A DNA stretch of 64,000 nt from assembly GCA_947283485.1 (NCBI GenBank), contig CAMYOU010000001.1, positions 123,292 through 187,291 of the forward strand. The letters run 5' to 3'. Position 1 is the stretch's first letter, and every line of letters begins with the position of its first letter. Positions 32,843-43,600 of this stretch are shown one piece after another. Position numbers and translations under genes: made by a program. This DNA is from an uncultured Peptostreptococcaceae bacterium. GTDB taxonomy: Bacteria; Bacillota; Clostridia; Tissierellales; Peptoniphilaceae. The notes below the pieces were generated by a model. It was not told the origin of the DNA. It searched no databases and saw only the letters and a list, made by a program, of their open reading frames with translations.

Positions 32843-32905
32843 TGCGGGCGCGTCCCGCATCAATCGACAGAAAATTGGTGCTGCGTAGGAAGGACCGATT
32901 TTTTT
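32843..32905 (+). promoter_or_regulatory. pyrG leader with candidate attenuator
   Basis: A first hairpin TGCGGG / CCCGCA (32843-32859) is followed by AAAATTGGT / ACCGATTTT (32871-32879, 32894-32902) directly before T7 (32899-32905), a terminator-like structure about 50 bases before pyrG. TTCCTGCG upstream can also pair with CGTAGGAA in the second loop, offering a competing fold. Confidence 0.5.
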
Positions 32906-32951
32906 ATTGTCAAGACTCACGGGAAAGTCGGAAAAGTGGGAAAGGATCATC

Positions 32952-34544
32952 ATGACCAAGTATATCTTTGTGACGGGCGGTGTCGTCTCGGGCATCGGCA
33001 AGGGGATCAGTTCGGCTTCGATCGGCAGGATGCTCAAGGATCGCGGGCTCAAAGTTTTTATGCAAAAATTCGATCCCTATATCAATATCGATCCCGGTAC
33101 GATGAGTCCCTACCAGCACGGCGAAGTTTTCGTCACGCATGACGGCGGGGAGACGGATCTCGATCTCGGTCACTATGAGCGTTTTATCGACGAGGAACTT
33201 ACCAAAAATTCATCCATCACTTCGGGCAAGGTGTATCACTCGGTCATCGAGAAGGAACGTCACGGCGATTACGGCGGTTCGACGATTCAGGTCATTCCGC
33301 ATATCACCGATGAGATCAAATCCAAAGTCTACACGGTGGCGAAGGAGAGCGGGGCGGATGTCGTGATCACGGAGATCGGCGGTACGGTGGGCGATATCGA
33401 GTCGTTGCCGTTCCTCGAGGCGATTCGTCAGATCCATGCGGAAAATGCCGTGAACGACGTGCTCTTTGTGCATACGACGCTCGTGCCGACGGTGCCGGGG
33501 ACGAGGGAATTAAAGACCAAGCCCACCCAGCACTCCTATAAGGAACTCATGAGTCTCGGTATCAAGCCGGATATCTTCATCCTACGCAGTGACGAGATCA
33601 TCACGGACGATATCAAGAAGAAAATTTCGCTCTTTTGCGACGTGCCGGTCGAGGCGATCATTCAATCGGAGAATGTGGATCTCATCTATGAAGTGCCGCT
33701 GTCTTTCCGCAGACAGGGTCTTGACGATACGATTCTCGAGAAACTCGGGATCTCATGTCCGAAACCGTCGCGCGATACCTGGCGCGATATGGTCATGCGT
33801 TTTAAGGCGGCGAACAAATCCGTGAAGATCGCGCTCGTGGGGAAATACGTCTCCATGCACGATGCGTATCTCTCGGTCGCGAACGCGCTCTACGATGCGG
33901 CATACAACGAGGGGTATCATGTCGATCTTAAGTGGGTTTATTCCGGAGATCTTACGGAAGACACGATCGATGAGATGCTTGGCGATGTCGACGGCATTCT
34001 CGTGCCGGGCGGTTTCGGCAATCGCGGCATCGACGGCATGATTCTCGCGGCGAAATATGCGCGCGAGCACGATGTCCCGTATTTCGGCATTTGTCTCGGC
34101 ATGCAGATGCTCGTGGTGGAATTTGCACGCCATGCGGGACTTCATGGGGCGCATTCCGCGGAGATCGATCCCGCGACACCCTATCCCGTCATCGCGCTTA
34201 TGGAAGACCAAAAGAACGTCACCGATCTCGGCGGTTCGCTTCGTCTCGGGAACTACGAATGCACACTTGCGCCGGATACGGAAGCGAACGCGCTCTACGG
34301 CGCGTCGTCGGTGGTCGAACGCCATCGTCATCGCTACGAGGTGAACAACGACTATCTCGCACCGCTTTTCAAAGAGGGACTCGTCGTCTCGGGTACGTAC
34401 ACACCGCGCTCCCTCGTGGAGATCGTAGAGGTCAAGGGTCAGCGTTTCCATCTCGGATGTCAGTTCCATCCGGAGTTCAAATCCCGTCCCAATCGCGTCC
34501 ATCCGCTCTTCCGAGGGTTTGTTCGTGCGAGTGCCCGGATTTAA
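32952..34544 (+). CDS. pyrG: CTP synthase
   Basis: 530 residues; converts UTP to CTP with ATP and glutamine. Amidoligase domain begins TKYIFVTGGVVSGIGKG and contains the SSIGRMLK-type and KPTQHS signatures; the C-terminal class I glutamine amidotransferase has the nucleophile Cys in YFGICLGMQ and the His/Glu pair in QFHPEFKSRP. ATG 32952 with AAAGGA upstream. Its final 20 bases overlap the dusB start. A leader terminator suggests attenuation control. Confidence 0.98.
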   Translation: MTKYIFVTGGVVSGIGKGISSASIGRMLKDRGLKVFMQKFDPYINIDPGTMSPYQHGEVFVTHDGGETDLDLGHYERFIDEELTKNSSITSGKVYHSVIEKERHGDYGGSTIQVIPHITDEIKSKVYTVAKESGADVVITEIGGTVGDIESLPFLEAIRQIHAENAVNDVLFVHTTLVPTVPGTRELKTKPTQHSYKELMSLGIKPDIFILRSDEIITDDIKKKISLFCDVPVEAIIQSENVDLIYEVPLSFRRQGLDDTILEKLGISCPKPSRDTWRDMVMRFKAANKSVKIALVGKYVSMHDAYLSVANALYDAAYNEGYHVDLKWVYSGDLTEDTIDEMLGDVDGILVPGGFGNRGIDGMILAAKYAREHDVPYFGICLGMQMLVVEFARHAGLHGAHSAEIDPATPYPVIALMEDQKNVTDLGGSLRLGNYECTLAPDTEANALYGASSVVERHRHRYEVNNDYLAPLFKEGLVVSGTYTPRSLVEIVEVKGQRFHLGCQFHPEFKSRPNRVHPLFRGFVRASARI

Positions 34545-35529
34545 TCTGCCCGCGGCGATCATGGCACCCCTCGCGGGAGTCACGGACGCCTCTTTTCGCA
34601 AAATTGCAGCAAAACTCGGCGCGAGTGCCACCGTTACGGAAATGGTGAGTGCTCGCGCTTTGCGATATGGGGACAAGAAGACCATGACGCTTATGCGGGT
34701 GGATCCCGAGGAGAAGACGGTGGGACTCCAACTCTTCGGACACGATCCCGAGGACTTTGCCTTTGCGCTCGATCGGATTGACTGCGCGCCGTTTGCGTTC
34801 ATCGATCTCAACTGCGGTTGTCCCGCACCGAAAATCGTGAAGAACGGCGACGGATCGGCACTGATGAAAAATCCCGCCGAGGTCGGGCGGATCGTGCGCA
34901 CGCTCGTGCGTGGAACGACGCTCCCCGTGACCGTGAAGATGCGGCTCGGTTTTGACGAAGCCCACAAGAATTTTGTCGAAGTCGCGAAGATCTGTGAAGA
35001 CGCGGGGGCAAGCACGGTGACTCTCCACGCGAGGACACGCGCGGCGATGTATACGGGCATGGCGGACTGGGACGCGATCCGCACGCTCGCGGACGCCCTT
35101 ACGATCCCCGTCGTGGGAAACGGCGACATCGTGACGGCGGAGGATGCACTCGAGAAGATGCGAACCTACGGCGTCGAGCATGTCATGATCGGACGCGGCG
35201 CGATGGGCAATCCGTGGATCTTCCGAGAGATCGAGGAATTAAGAGCGGGACGGGAAGTGCATGAACCGACGCTCGAGGAACGCTATCGTACAATCATCGC
35301 GCACTACCGCTATGCCATTCGGGATCGCGGACTCCGTGTGGGCATCCCCGAGATGCGCAAACACGTCCACGCCTATCTCAAAGGGCTTCACGGCGCGACC
35401 AAAGTGCGCGTCGCCATCAACGAAACGACCGATCCCGAAGAAATTGCGCGTATGCTCTATGATTATTTCTGCTCCTTAGGTGCCGGGAATTTGGAAAAAT
35501 GCGCGATTCTTGATATAATAGGCGAATAA
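34525..35529 (+). CDS. dusB: tRNA-dihydrouridine synthase
   Basis: 334 residues, FMN enzyme reducing uridines in the tRNA D-loop. Motifs APLAGVTDASFRK, FIDLNCGCPAPKIVKNGDGSALM (catalytic Cys), VTVKMRLGFD, LHARTRAAMYTG, VVGNGDI and GRGAMGNPWIF. No ATG is available near the start: GTG 34525 is favoured because GAGGG lies 7 bases upstream; TTG 34519 and GTG 34531 are alternatives. It overlaps the end of pyrG. The order dusB-greA-lysS is common in Clostridia. Confidence 0.95.
   Translation: MRVPGFNLPAAIMAPLAGVTDASFRKIAAKLGASATVTEMVSARALRYGDKKTMTLMRVDPEEKTVGLQLFGHDPEDFAFALDRIDCAPFAFIDLNCGCPAPKIVKNGDGSALMKNPAEVGRIVRTLVRGTTLPVTVKMRLGFDEAHKNFVEVAKICEDAGASTVTLHARTRAAMYTGMADWDAIRTLADALTIPVVGNGDIVTAEDALEKMRTYGVEHVMIGRGAMGNPWIFREIEELRAGREVHEPTLEERYRTIIAHYRYAIRDRGLRVGIPEMRKHVHAYLKGLHGATKVRVAINETTDPEEIARMLYDYFCSLGAGNLEKCAILDIIGE
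35491..35519 (+). promoter_or_regulatory. Promoter of greA-lysS inside the dusB 3' end
   Basis: TTGGAA (35491-35496), 17-base spacer, TATAAT (35514-35519) with TG extension. Confidence 0.8.
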
Positions 35530-35555
35530 GATTACAAGAAAGTGAGAGAAGTCCA

Positions 35556-36026
35556 TTGAAGGAAGTATTTTTGACCGAAAAAGGTCTTCAAGAAAAACAG
35601 GATGAACTTGAGTATTTGCGCACCGTAACGCGCACCGAAGTCGCGGACAAGATCCGCGTCGCACGCGGTTTCGGCGATCTGTCGGAGAATGCCGAATACG
35701 ATCAGGCAAAACTCGAGCAGGCACAGGTGGAGGAGCGCATTGCGCGTCTCGAAGACATGATCCGCAACGCCGTCATTATCGACGAGGAGAGTCTCGATAA
35801 CAAAGTCGTCGGACTCGGCAGTCGCGTGACCTTAAAGAATCTTGCGAACGACGCGGTCGTCGAGTACACGCTCGTCGGCAGCGCGGAGACCGATCCGCTC
35901 AATGGCAAGATCTCCAACGAGTCGCCGGTCGGACGCGCCATCGTCGGAAAAAAACGCAACAACAAGATCGAAGTTCATCTGCCGAGCGGCAATATCACCT
36001 ATCAGATTATGAAGATTTCAAAATAG
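35556..36026 (+). CDS. greA: Transcription elongation factor GreA
   Basis: 156 residues. Rescues backtracked RNA polymerase by stimulating transcript cleavage. N-terminal coiled coil with [16 protein letters not shown], the acidic tip [13 protein letters not shown], and the C-terminal FKBP-like domain ([17 protein letters not shown]). Start TTG 35556 (MKEVFLT) gives the normal GreA N-terminus; a second TTG at 35571 would remove it. The ribosome site is weak (AGTGAGAG). Confidence 0.96.
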   Translation: MKEVFLTEKGLQEKQDELEYLRTVTRTEVADKIRVARGFGDLSENAEYDQAKLEQAQVEERIARLEDMIRNAVIIDEESLDNKVVGLGSRVTLKNLANDAVVEYTLVGSAETDPLNGKISNESPVGRAIVGKKRNNKIEVHLPSGNITYQIMKISK

Positions 36027-36036
36027 GAGGCGCTTT

Positions 36037-37545
36037 GTGAATCGCAACGAAATGACCGAAATTCGATTTGAGAAATTAAAAGAACTCGCCGCTCTCGGGA
36101 AAGATCCGCACAAGTTCACATCTTTCCACGATCGTACGTACGCACGCACGATCAAAGAGGATTTTGAAAACTGGGACGGCAAGACCGTACGCATGGCGGG
36201 ACGCATCGTGGCACGCCGCGGACACGGGAAAGTCCAATTCATCGACATGCAGGACGCGACGGATCGCATCCAGCTCTTTATGAAAAAAGATCTTCTCGCG
36301 GACACCTATGACGAACTCAAGCTCCTCGACATCGGCGATATCGTCGGCGTCGAAGGTGAGATCTTTAAGACCCATGCGGGCGAAGTGAGCTTGCGCGTGA
36401 CGAGCTATCACATCCTTACGAAGAGCCTCGAAGTTCTGCCCGAGAAATGGCACGGACTCAAGGATCCGGATCTTCGCTATCGCAGAAGATATGTCGACTT
36501 AATCGTCAATCCCAAAGTCAAAGAGACCTTTGTTCTGCGCAGCAATATTATCCGCGCCGTCAGACGTTTTCTCGACGAACGCGGTTTCCTCGAGGTTGAG
36601 ACGCCGATCTTAAACACCATCGTCGGCGGGGCGAATGCGCGCCCGTTCGTAACCCATCACAATACGCTCGACATTCCTATGTACATGCGTATCGCGAACG
36701 AACTTTATCTCAAACGCCTCATCGTGGGCGGTTTTGACAAAGTCTACGAGATGGGCAGAATGTTCCGCAACGAGGGCATGGATCACACCCACAATCCCGA
36801 ATACACCGCGATCGAACTCTACGAGGCGTATGCGGACTACGAAGATATGATGCGCATCACCGAAGAACTCGTCGCCTATGTGGCAAAAGAAGTGCGCGGC
36901 ACGACCGTGCTTGAGTACGAGGGGAAGACCATCGACCTTACGCCGCCGTGGAGACGACTCTCCATGACCGATGCCCTCAAAGAATTTGCGGGGATCGACT
37001 TCGATGCGATCGAGACGGATGAGGAAGCACAGGCCGTCGCCGCAAAACACAATGTCGAACTCAAGAAAGGCAAGACCAGAGGATTTGTCATCGACGCGAT
37101 GTTCGAGGCACTCTGCGAGGAACATCTCATCCAGCCGACCTTTATCACGCATCACCCCGTCGAGGTTTCGCCGCTTGCGAAACGCGATCCCGAAGATCCG
37201 AGACGCACCGATCGTTTTGAAGCGTTCATCAACGCGACGGAATACGCGAATGCCTTTAGCGAACTCAACGACGCGATGGATCAAAAGGCGCGTTTTGAAG
37301 CGCAGGTTGCCGCACGTGAAGCCGGCGACGACGAAGCGCAGATGATGGACTCGGATTTCGTCTATGCGCTCGAAGTCGGTTTGCCTCCGACGGGCGGACT
37401 CGGCATCGGCATCGACCGCCTCATCATGCTCCTGACGGGCGAAGAATCCATCCGCGACGTCATCCTCTTCCCGACCATGAAACCCATGAGCGAGGAAGAA
37501 CTCGAGCGTGCGGAAGAAGAAGCCGAAGCGGACGAAGAGGCATAA
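36037..37545 (+). CDS. lysS: Lysyl-tRNA synthetase (class II)
   Basis: 502 residues. N-terminal OB-fold anticodon domain (residues ~55-150, [23 protein letters not shown]); class II motif 1 near [15 protein letters not shown], motif 2 [17 protein letters not shown] and motif 3 [18 protein letters not shown] 36037 is the start, 6 bases after TAGGAGG. The C-terminus is a short acidic Glu/Ala tail. Co-transcribed with greA. Confidence 0.98.
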   Translation: MNRNEMTEIRFEKLKELAALGKDPHKFTSFHDRTYARTIKEDFENWDGKTVRMAGRIVARRGHGKVQFIDMQDATDRIQLFMKKDLLADTYDELKLLDIGDIVGVEGEIFKTHAGEVSLRVTSYHILTKSLEVLPEKWHGLKDPDLRYRRRYVDLIVNPKVKETFVLRSNIIRAVRRFLDERGFLEVETPILNTIVGGANARPFVTHHNTLDIPMYMRIANELYLKRLIVGGFDKVYEMGRMFRNEGMDHTHNPEYTAIELYEAYADYEDMMRITEELVAYVAKEVRGTTVLEYEGKTIDLTPPWRRLSMTDALKEFAGIDFDAIETDEEAQAVAAKHNVELKKGKTRGFVIDAMFEALCEEHLIQPTFITHHPVEVSPLAKRDPEDPRRTDRFEAFINATEYANAFSELNDAMDQKARFEAQVAAREAGDDEAQMMDSDFVYALEVGLPPTGGLGIGIDRLIMLLTGEESIRDVILFPTMKPMSEEELERAEEEAEADEEA

Positions 37546-37570
37546 AAAACGAAATTGAAAATGCAAAATG

Positions 37571-37596
37571 ACCGAGGACGCGCTCCTCGGTTTTTC
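37571..37596 (+). terminator. Terminator of greA-lysS
   Basis: Stem ACCGAGGA / TCCTCGGT, 5-base loop, T5. Confidence 0.88.
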
Positions 37597-37683
37597 GTGC
37601 GCAAAATCTCTTTTCGGCGGGAAAAAATCGATGCATCCGACGGGAAAAACGGCTTTTCGGTGGGACTTTTTGTTGAAACAGTG

Positions 37684-37689
37684 TATAAT
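37684..37689 (+). promoter_or_regulatory. -10 element before glmU
   Basis: TATAAT preceded by TG, 26 bases before the ATG; no good -35 was found. Confidence 0.4.
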
Positions 37690-37715
37690 AAATGTGTTTT
37701 AAGAAAGGAGCACGG

Positions 37716-39068
37716 ATGAAGAAAGCGATTGTACTGGCGGCGGGCGAAGGGACGCGCATGAAATCGAAGCGTTCCAAAGTGCTCTTTCCGCTTCTTGGAA
37801 AACCGATGATTGCATATGTAACAGGCGCACTCGAGAACTCGGGCGTTGAGGAGACGATCCTCGTCGGCGGGAACAATGCGGACGAACTAAGACGCATGTA
37901 TCCCGATGCGACGGTGGTGACGCAGAAGATCGGCGAAGGACTTCCGTACGGCACGGGCTATGCGGCAAGCCTCGCGAAGGATCTCTTGGATCCCGAGGAT
38001 CTCGTCATCGTCCTCGCGGGCGATGTTCCGCTTTTGCAAAAAGATACGATTGCGCGATTCCTGGAATCGGCGAAAGCGGACATGACGATTCTCGCGGCGC
38101 ATAAGGATGATCCGACGGGCTACGGGCGTGTGATCCGGGACGGGAACGTCCGCATCGTCGAGGAAAAGGATGCGACGGAAGCGGAGAAAAAAGAGACGCT
38201 CATTAATTCCGGCATCTATGTCTTTCGCGGCAAGGCACTCGTCCACGGTCTATCGAAACTTGAGAACGACAACGCACAGAACGAATACTATCTCACGGAT
38301 CTCGCGGAAATTCTCGTGCGGGACGGCTTCACGACGGATGTCACCGTGCTCGAGGACGCGAGGGAGATGGACGGCGTCAATTCGCGCTTGGAACTCATGC
38401 GGGCGGAGAAAGAATTAAGACGTCGTGTCAACCGTGCGTACATGCTTGCGGGCGTTACGATCGAAGACGAGGACAGCGTGACGATCGAGCCGGGTGTCGA
38501 GATTGCACGCGACGTCACGATCGAACGCGATGTGAGAATCTACGGGGCGACCGTGATCGGCGAAGACACGACGATCGAGTCCGGCTCGATGCTTACGAAT
38601 ATGAAGATCGGGAAAGGTGTGCGCGTGCGTCAGAGCATCCTCGAGGACTCCGTCGTCGAGGACGGCGTGGACATCGGACCGTTTGCACATTTGAGACCGG
38701 GTGCCGTCCTCAAAGAGGGCGCACATGTCGGCAATTTTGTCGAAGTGAAGAACGCGACCATGGGTGCCGGGACCAAAGCCGGACATCTTGCGTACATCGG
38801 CGACGCGGATCTCGGAGACGGGATCAATGTCGGTTGCGGCGTCATCTTCGTCAACTACGACGGCAAGAAGAAACACCGTTCCGTGGTGGAGGACGGTGCT
38901 TTTATCGGGAGCAACGCGAATGTCGTCGCACCCGTACACATCGGCGGACGCGCCTATATCGCGGCGGGTTCGACGGTCACCGAGGACGTGGAGGAGGACA
39001 AGCTCATCATCGCACGTGCGAGACAGGTCGCCAAAGAGCGACACAAGACAAAGGGGGAGAACAAATGA
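37716..39068 (+). CDS. glmU: Bifunctional UDP-GlcNAc pyrophosphorylase / glucosamine-1-phosphate acetyltransferase
   Basis: 450 residues; makes UDP-GlcNAc for peptidoglycan. N-terminal nucleotidyltransferase with LAAGEGTRMKSK, GDVPLL and the Asn/Glu sugar contacts; C-terminal left-handed beta-helix with hexapeptide repeats and the acetyltransferase motifs FAHLRPGA, VEVKNA and VNYDGKKKH. AAAGGAG precedes ATG 37716. Starts a run ordered as B. subtilis gcaD-prs-pth-mfd. The stop overlaps the prs start. Confidence 0.97.
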   Translation: MKKAIVLAAGEGTRMKSKRSKVLFPLLGKPMIAYVTGALENSGVEETILVGGNNADELRRMYPDATVVTQKIGEGLPYGTGYAASLAKDLLDPEDLVIVLAGDVPLLQKDTIARFLESAKADMTILAAHKDDPTGYGRVIRDGNVRIVEEKDATEAEKKETLINSGIYVFRGKALVHGLSKLENDNAQNEYYLTDLAEILVRDGFTTDVTVLEDAREMDGVNSRLELMRAEKELRRRVNRAYMLAGVTIEDEDSVTIEPGVEIARDVTIERDVRIYGATVIGEDTTIESGSMLTNMKIGKGVRVRQSILEDSVVEDGVDIGPFAHLRPGAVLKEGAHVGNFVEVKNATMGAGTKAGHLAYIGDADLGDGINVGCGVIFVNYDGKKKHRSVVEDGAFIGSNANVVAPVHIGGRAYIAAGSTVTEDVEEDKLIIARARQVAKERHKTKGENK

Positions 39069-40045
39069 AGATGGAGATGGGGATGGGACTCAAAGTCGCT
39101 CCGATGAAACTCTTTACGGGATCGAGCAATCCCGCGTTGGCACTGGAGATTGCAAAGCATGTCGGGCAACCGCTGGGTTTACTTGAGAGCGGTCATTTTT
39201 CCGACGGCGAAAGCTTTGTCAATATCGGGGAAATGGTGCGTGGCTATGATATTTTCTTGATTCAATCGACTTGCGCTCCGGTCAACGACAATCTCATGGA
39301 GACTTTGATTCTCATCGACGCGTTCAAACGTGCGAGCGCGGGGAGAATCAATCTCGTGTTGCCGTATTACGGCTACGCGCGTCAAGATCGCAAGACCAAG
39401 GGCAGAGAGCCGATCACGGCAAAACTCGTCGCGAATCTCATGACGGTCGCGGGTGCGGATCGCATCATCACGATGGATCTCCACGCCGGACAGATTCAGG
39501 GTTATTTTGACATTCCCGTGGATCATCTCCAAGCGCAGGGCATCCTTGCGAGATATTTTACAGAAAAGAATCTCAAGGACATCGTCGTCGTTTCGCCGGA
39601 TGTCGGAGGCGTCGCGAGAGCGCGTGCTTTTGCGGGCATCCTCAACGCCCCCCTTGCCATCATCGAGAAACGTCGTCCGCGCCCCAATGAATCCAAAGTC
39701 ATGAACATCATCGGCGAGATCGAAGGCAAGACCGCGATCCTCATCGACGACATCATCGATACCGCAGGCACGATTACGAATGCTGCCAAAGCGGTCAAAG
39801 AAGCCGGTGCAAAGGACGTCTATATCGCCGCTTCGCACGGTGTTCTCTCGGGAGAAGCTCTCACGCGCATCGAGGAGAGCGTCGTCAAGGAATGTGTCAT
39901 CACGAACACGATCCCGCTTCCCGAAAATGCCCCCGAGAAGATCCACGTCGTAAGCATCGCGAAGATGTTCGCGGCGAGCATCCTCGCCGTCAATAAGAAT
40001 CTCTCCGTATCGAGAGTGCTCGACGATACGGTGCCGGGCAAATGA
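39065..40045 (+). CDS. prs: Ribose-phosphate pyrophosphokinase (PRPP synthetase)
   Basis: 326 residues; makes PRPP for purines, pyrimidines, His and Trp. Motifs KLFTGSSNPALA, YYGYARQDRK, ITMDLHAGQIQGYF, VVSPDVGG and the PRPP loop ILIDDIIDTAGTI. ATG 39065 overlaps the glmU stop (ATGA) with GGGGGAG upstream; several in-frame ATGs follow, and one at 39104 would give the more usual N-terminus MKLFTG, so the exact start is not certain. Confidence 0.97.
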   Translation: MKMEMGMGLKVAPMKLFTGSSNPALALEIAKHVGQPLGLLESGHFSDGESFVNIGEMVRGYDIFLIQSTCAPVNDNLMETLILIDAFKRASAGRINLVLPYYGYARQDRKTKGREPITAKLVANLMTVAGADRIITMDLHAGQIQGYFDIPVDHLQAQGILARYFTEKNLKDIVVVSPDVGGVARARAFAGILNAPLAIIEKRRPRPNESKVMNIIGEIEGKTAILIDDIIDTAGTITNAAKAVKEAGAKDVYIAASHGVLSGEALTRIEESVVKECVITNTIPLPENAPEKIHVVSIAKMFAASILAVNKNLSVSRVLDDTVPGK

Positions 40046-40617
40046 AACTGATTGCGGGACTCGGCAATCCCGGGAGCGCATATACCTATACGAGACACAA
40101 TGTAGGGTTCTTAACGATCGATCAAATCGCGGAAGAACTCGGGGTCAAAGTCGATCGACTCAAGTACAAGGCTCTCCATGCGCGCGTGCGCGTGGGGGGA
40201 GAAGAGGTCTTGCTCGTGAAACCCCAGACCTATATGAATCTCTCGGGACAGGCGATCCGCGAGTTCGTCTCGTTCTATAAATTGCCGCCCGAGGACGTAC
40301 TCATCATTCTCGACGACATCGATATCGAATTTGCGAGTCTGCGCTTTCGGAAGTCCGGGAGCGCCGGTACGCACAACGGCATGAAATCCGTCCTCTACGA
40401 ACTCGGGACGGACAAGATGAATAGACTCAAGATCGGCGTGGGACACAAACCGCCCGCATACGATCTCGCCGATTTCGTCCTGTCGAAATTTCGCACGGAC
40501 GAAAAAGATGCGATCGAACGCACGATTCTCGCAGCGCGGGACTGCGCTCTGACATTCGTGCGAGAGGGAGCCGATCGGGCGATGAATAAGTATAACGGAA
40601 CCGTGCTAAGCGATTAG
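40042..40617 (+). CDS. pth: Peptidyl-tRNA hydrolase
   Basis: 191 residues; recycles peptidyl-tRNA released by stalled ribosomes. Signatures GLGNPGSAYTYTRHNVGF (with catalytic His), KPQTYMNLSG and GSAGTHNGMKS. The ATG overlaps the prs stop by 4 bases. The stop codon lies within a 10-base-stem hairpin. Confidence 0.97.
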   Translation: MKLIAGLGNPGSAYTYTRHNVGFLTIDQIAEELGVKVDRLKYKALHARVRVGGEEVLLVKPQTYMNLSGQAIREFVSFYKLPPEDVLIILDDIDIEFASLRFRKSGSAGTHNGMKSVLYELGTDKMNRLKIGVGHKPPAYDLADFVLSKFRTDEKDAIERTILAARDCALTFVREGADRAMNKYNGTVLSD

Positions 40618-40631
40618 CACGGTCTTCATTT
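40600..40631 (+). terminator. Hairpin spanning the pth stop, weak terminator
   Basis: Perfect ten-base stem ACCGTGCTAA / TTAGCACGGT with a 4-base loop; followed only by CTTCATTTT, so probably partial termination before mfd. Confidence 0.5.
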
Positions 40632-40689
40632 TGTATGTCCCGCGTTGCCCATTTGCATTTCAAAGACACAAAAGAAAGGAGGAGAGCGC

Positions 40690-43600
40690 ATGTTTGAAGA
40701 CCTGAAGAAAAAAGGCGAACGCATCTATATTCACGGCGCGGTGCCCGAGGGAGATCCGTGGCTTTTTTACCACGGCTTGGACGCGAACGAGAAAGTCCTC
40801 GTTGTCCTCGGTGACGATCGCACGGCGAAACGGTATCACGAAGCGTACGAGAGACTCGCGCCCGGAAGATCCTCGGTGCTCGTCGGCGAAACGATCGTCG
40901 TGGAGGACATCGCCCCCGTGGACGGCGAAACGGACAGTTCGTTTTTTCGTGCGATTCAGAAGACGCGAAGAGGCGGGATTCTCTTTGCGCCGATCTCCGC
41001 CCTCCTCATTCCGAGGCTTGCGCCGCCCGAGGCATTTCTCGAGGAGAAGACGTATCGGGCGGACGATGCCCTAGATCCCGACGCTTTTGTAGCCGTGCTC
41101 GAAGGGTTCGGATACAGACGCACGGAGACGGTTGAACGAGAGGGCGAGTATGCCCGTCGCGGCGGCATCGTCGATTTCTATGCGCCGGGAGAAGAACCGG
41201 TGCGCGTGGAATTTTTCGGCGATGAGATCGATTCGGTGCGCGTTTTCGATCCGTCGGATCAACGTTCGAGCGAACGGATCGACGCTTTCTCGGTGACGCA
41301 GGCGGGGTTTCGCATCACGCCCGCGATCGTGGACGCCGCACAGGCGAAATATGAACATGATGGCGGCGAAGATACGCGGATGCTCTTGCGCTTTGAACAC
41401 TGGCGTTCGGTGCCGCCGATGAATGAACTTCTCATCGCGCCGTTTTTGCCGCGGCACCTTTTGACCGACTACTTTGACCGCATCATCGTGCGCGACGATC
41501 TGCCGCACGAGAAACTCCTCGGGGAATCGTACAAGCACGCGATGGAGGACGTGACCTACGGACTCGAGCGCGGACTTCTCATCGAGGAGCAAAAGGACAT
41601 GCTCCTTCCTCCCGAGACGGTGAAAAAGGGACTTTGGGACGCCGATTATCTCGCCATGCTTTTGCGGACGGGGATCTCCGAAGTCGATCGACTTGTGAAG
41701 ATCACGAGCGTCGAGGCGGAGCATTTTCGCGGGGATGTCACGGCGACGAAACAAAGCATCGCAAGGCTCTCCGAGGAGGGCTATGCGATTGATCTCTTCA
41801 CGGCGAATCGGGCGCGTGCGGATCGATTAAAGATCGAACTCGCCGGGATCTCGAATGTCCGCGTGTACGAGACGGATGCACCGAACGGCGCACTCTTCCC
41901 CGAAGAGAGGCACGCGTTCTTCGGACCGTTGGAACTCTTCGGCGCGAAGACGCGCACACAGAAGAAAAAACGCGGCGAACTATTGAGACTCGATCTTCTC
42001 ACGCCGGGAGATTTTGTCGTCCACGAGACGCACGGCATCGGTCGTTTTGAAAAGATCACGACGATCGAGAAAGAAGGCGTAAAGCGCGACTATCTCATGA
42101 TCCGCTACGCGGGGAGCGATCGACTCTACATCCCCACCGATCAACTCGGCATTCTCGAAAAATACATGGGGACGGGCGAACACGAGCCGAAACTCACCAA
42201 ACTCTCGACGCCCGAGTGGTCGCGGACGAAAGCGCGCGCCAAGAAAGCCCTCGACAAAATCGCGGACGATCTCGTCGAGCTCTATGCGAAACGCAGTGCC
42301 ATCGAAGGCTTTGCGTTTCTCGAGGACGATGACGTCCAGCGCACGTTCGAGTCGCGTTTTGACTATGAGGACACACCGTCTCAGGCGATTGCGACGCGTG
42401 AGATCAAGGCGGATATGGAAAAATCTTCGCCCATGGATCGACTGCTCCTCGGTGATGTCGGCTACGGCAAGACCGAAGTCGCGTTTCGCGCGGCGATGAA
42501 AGCGATCCTCTCCGGGAAACAGGCCGCCCTGCTCGTCCCGACGACGATCCTCGCCATGCAACATTACGAGACGGCGACGAAGCGATTCGAGGAGGAGGGG
42601 GCGACGGTGCGCGTCCTTTCGCGATTTATCTCGACGGCAGAACAGAAAAAAACGCTCGAAGATGTCAGACTCGGCAAAGTCGATCTCCTCATCGGCACGC
42701 ACAAACTCTTTTCCAAAGACGTACGCTTCTATGATCTGGGACTTCTCATCGTCGACGAGGAGCAACGTTTCGGCGTGCGGCACAAAGAGGCGATCAAAGC
42801 CCGCTATCCCGCCGTCGACGTACTCACCCTGAGTGCCACGCCGATTCCGAGGACGCTCCAGATGGGACTCGTCGGGATCCGCGATCTCTCGACTCTCAAT
42901 GAACCGCCCACCGAGCGCATTCCCACGACGACCTATGTCACGGAGTGGAGCGAATCGCTCGTGCGTCACGCGATTCTCCGCGAGATCGACCGCGGCGGAC
43001 AGGTCTATTATGTCCACAACACCGTCCTCGACATGGAACACGAGGCGACGAAGATCCAAAAGATCGTGCCCGAAGCGCGCATCGCCATTGCGCACGGACA
43101 GATGACCGAACGTGCCCTCGAGAAAGTCATGGAGGACTTCACCGACAAAAAAATCGACGTCCTCATCACCTCGACCATCATCGAGACGGGCATGGACATC
43201 GCCAATGTGAACACCATGATCGTCTCACATGCGGATCGTTTCGGACTCTCGTCCCTCTATCAATTAAAAGGGCGCATCGGGCGAAGCGATCGACCGAGCT
43301 ATGCGTATTTCACCTATCCCGAGGGCAAAGTGCTCACGGAAATCGCGCAGAAAAGACTCGTCGCGATCCGAGACTTTTCTTCGTTCGGCAGCGGCTTTAA
43401 GATCGCCATGCGCGATCTCGAGCTCCGCGGTGCGGGCAATCTCTTAGGCGAGAGTCAATCCGGACACATCGAAGCGATCGGCTACGGACTCTTCGTCCGT
43501 TTTCTCGAAGAAGCTCTCGCGAAGAAAAAAGGCGAATACGAAGAGCGAAACGAAGAGACGCTCATGGATTTTGCCGTGGACGCGCATCTGCCGAGATCCT

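Noticed and set aside
32796..32952. B. subtilis-style poly-G reiterative attenuation of pyrG
   Set aside because: No GGG at the predicted start and no C/U-rich partner in the terminator stem; only a generic hairpin attenuator is supported.
33753..35129. A 458-codon leftward open frame
   Set aside because: Antisense to pyrG and dusB, which are unambiguous; no motif of its own.
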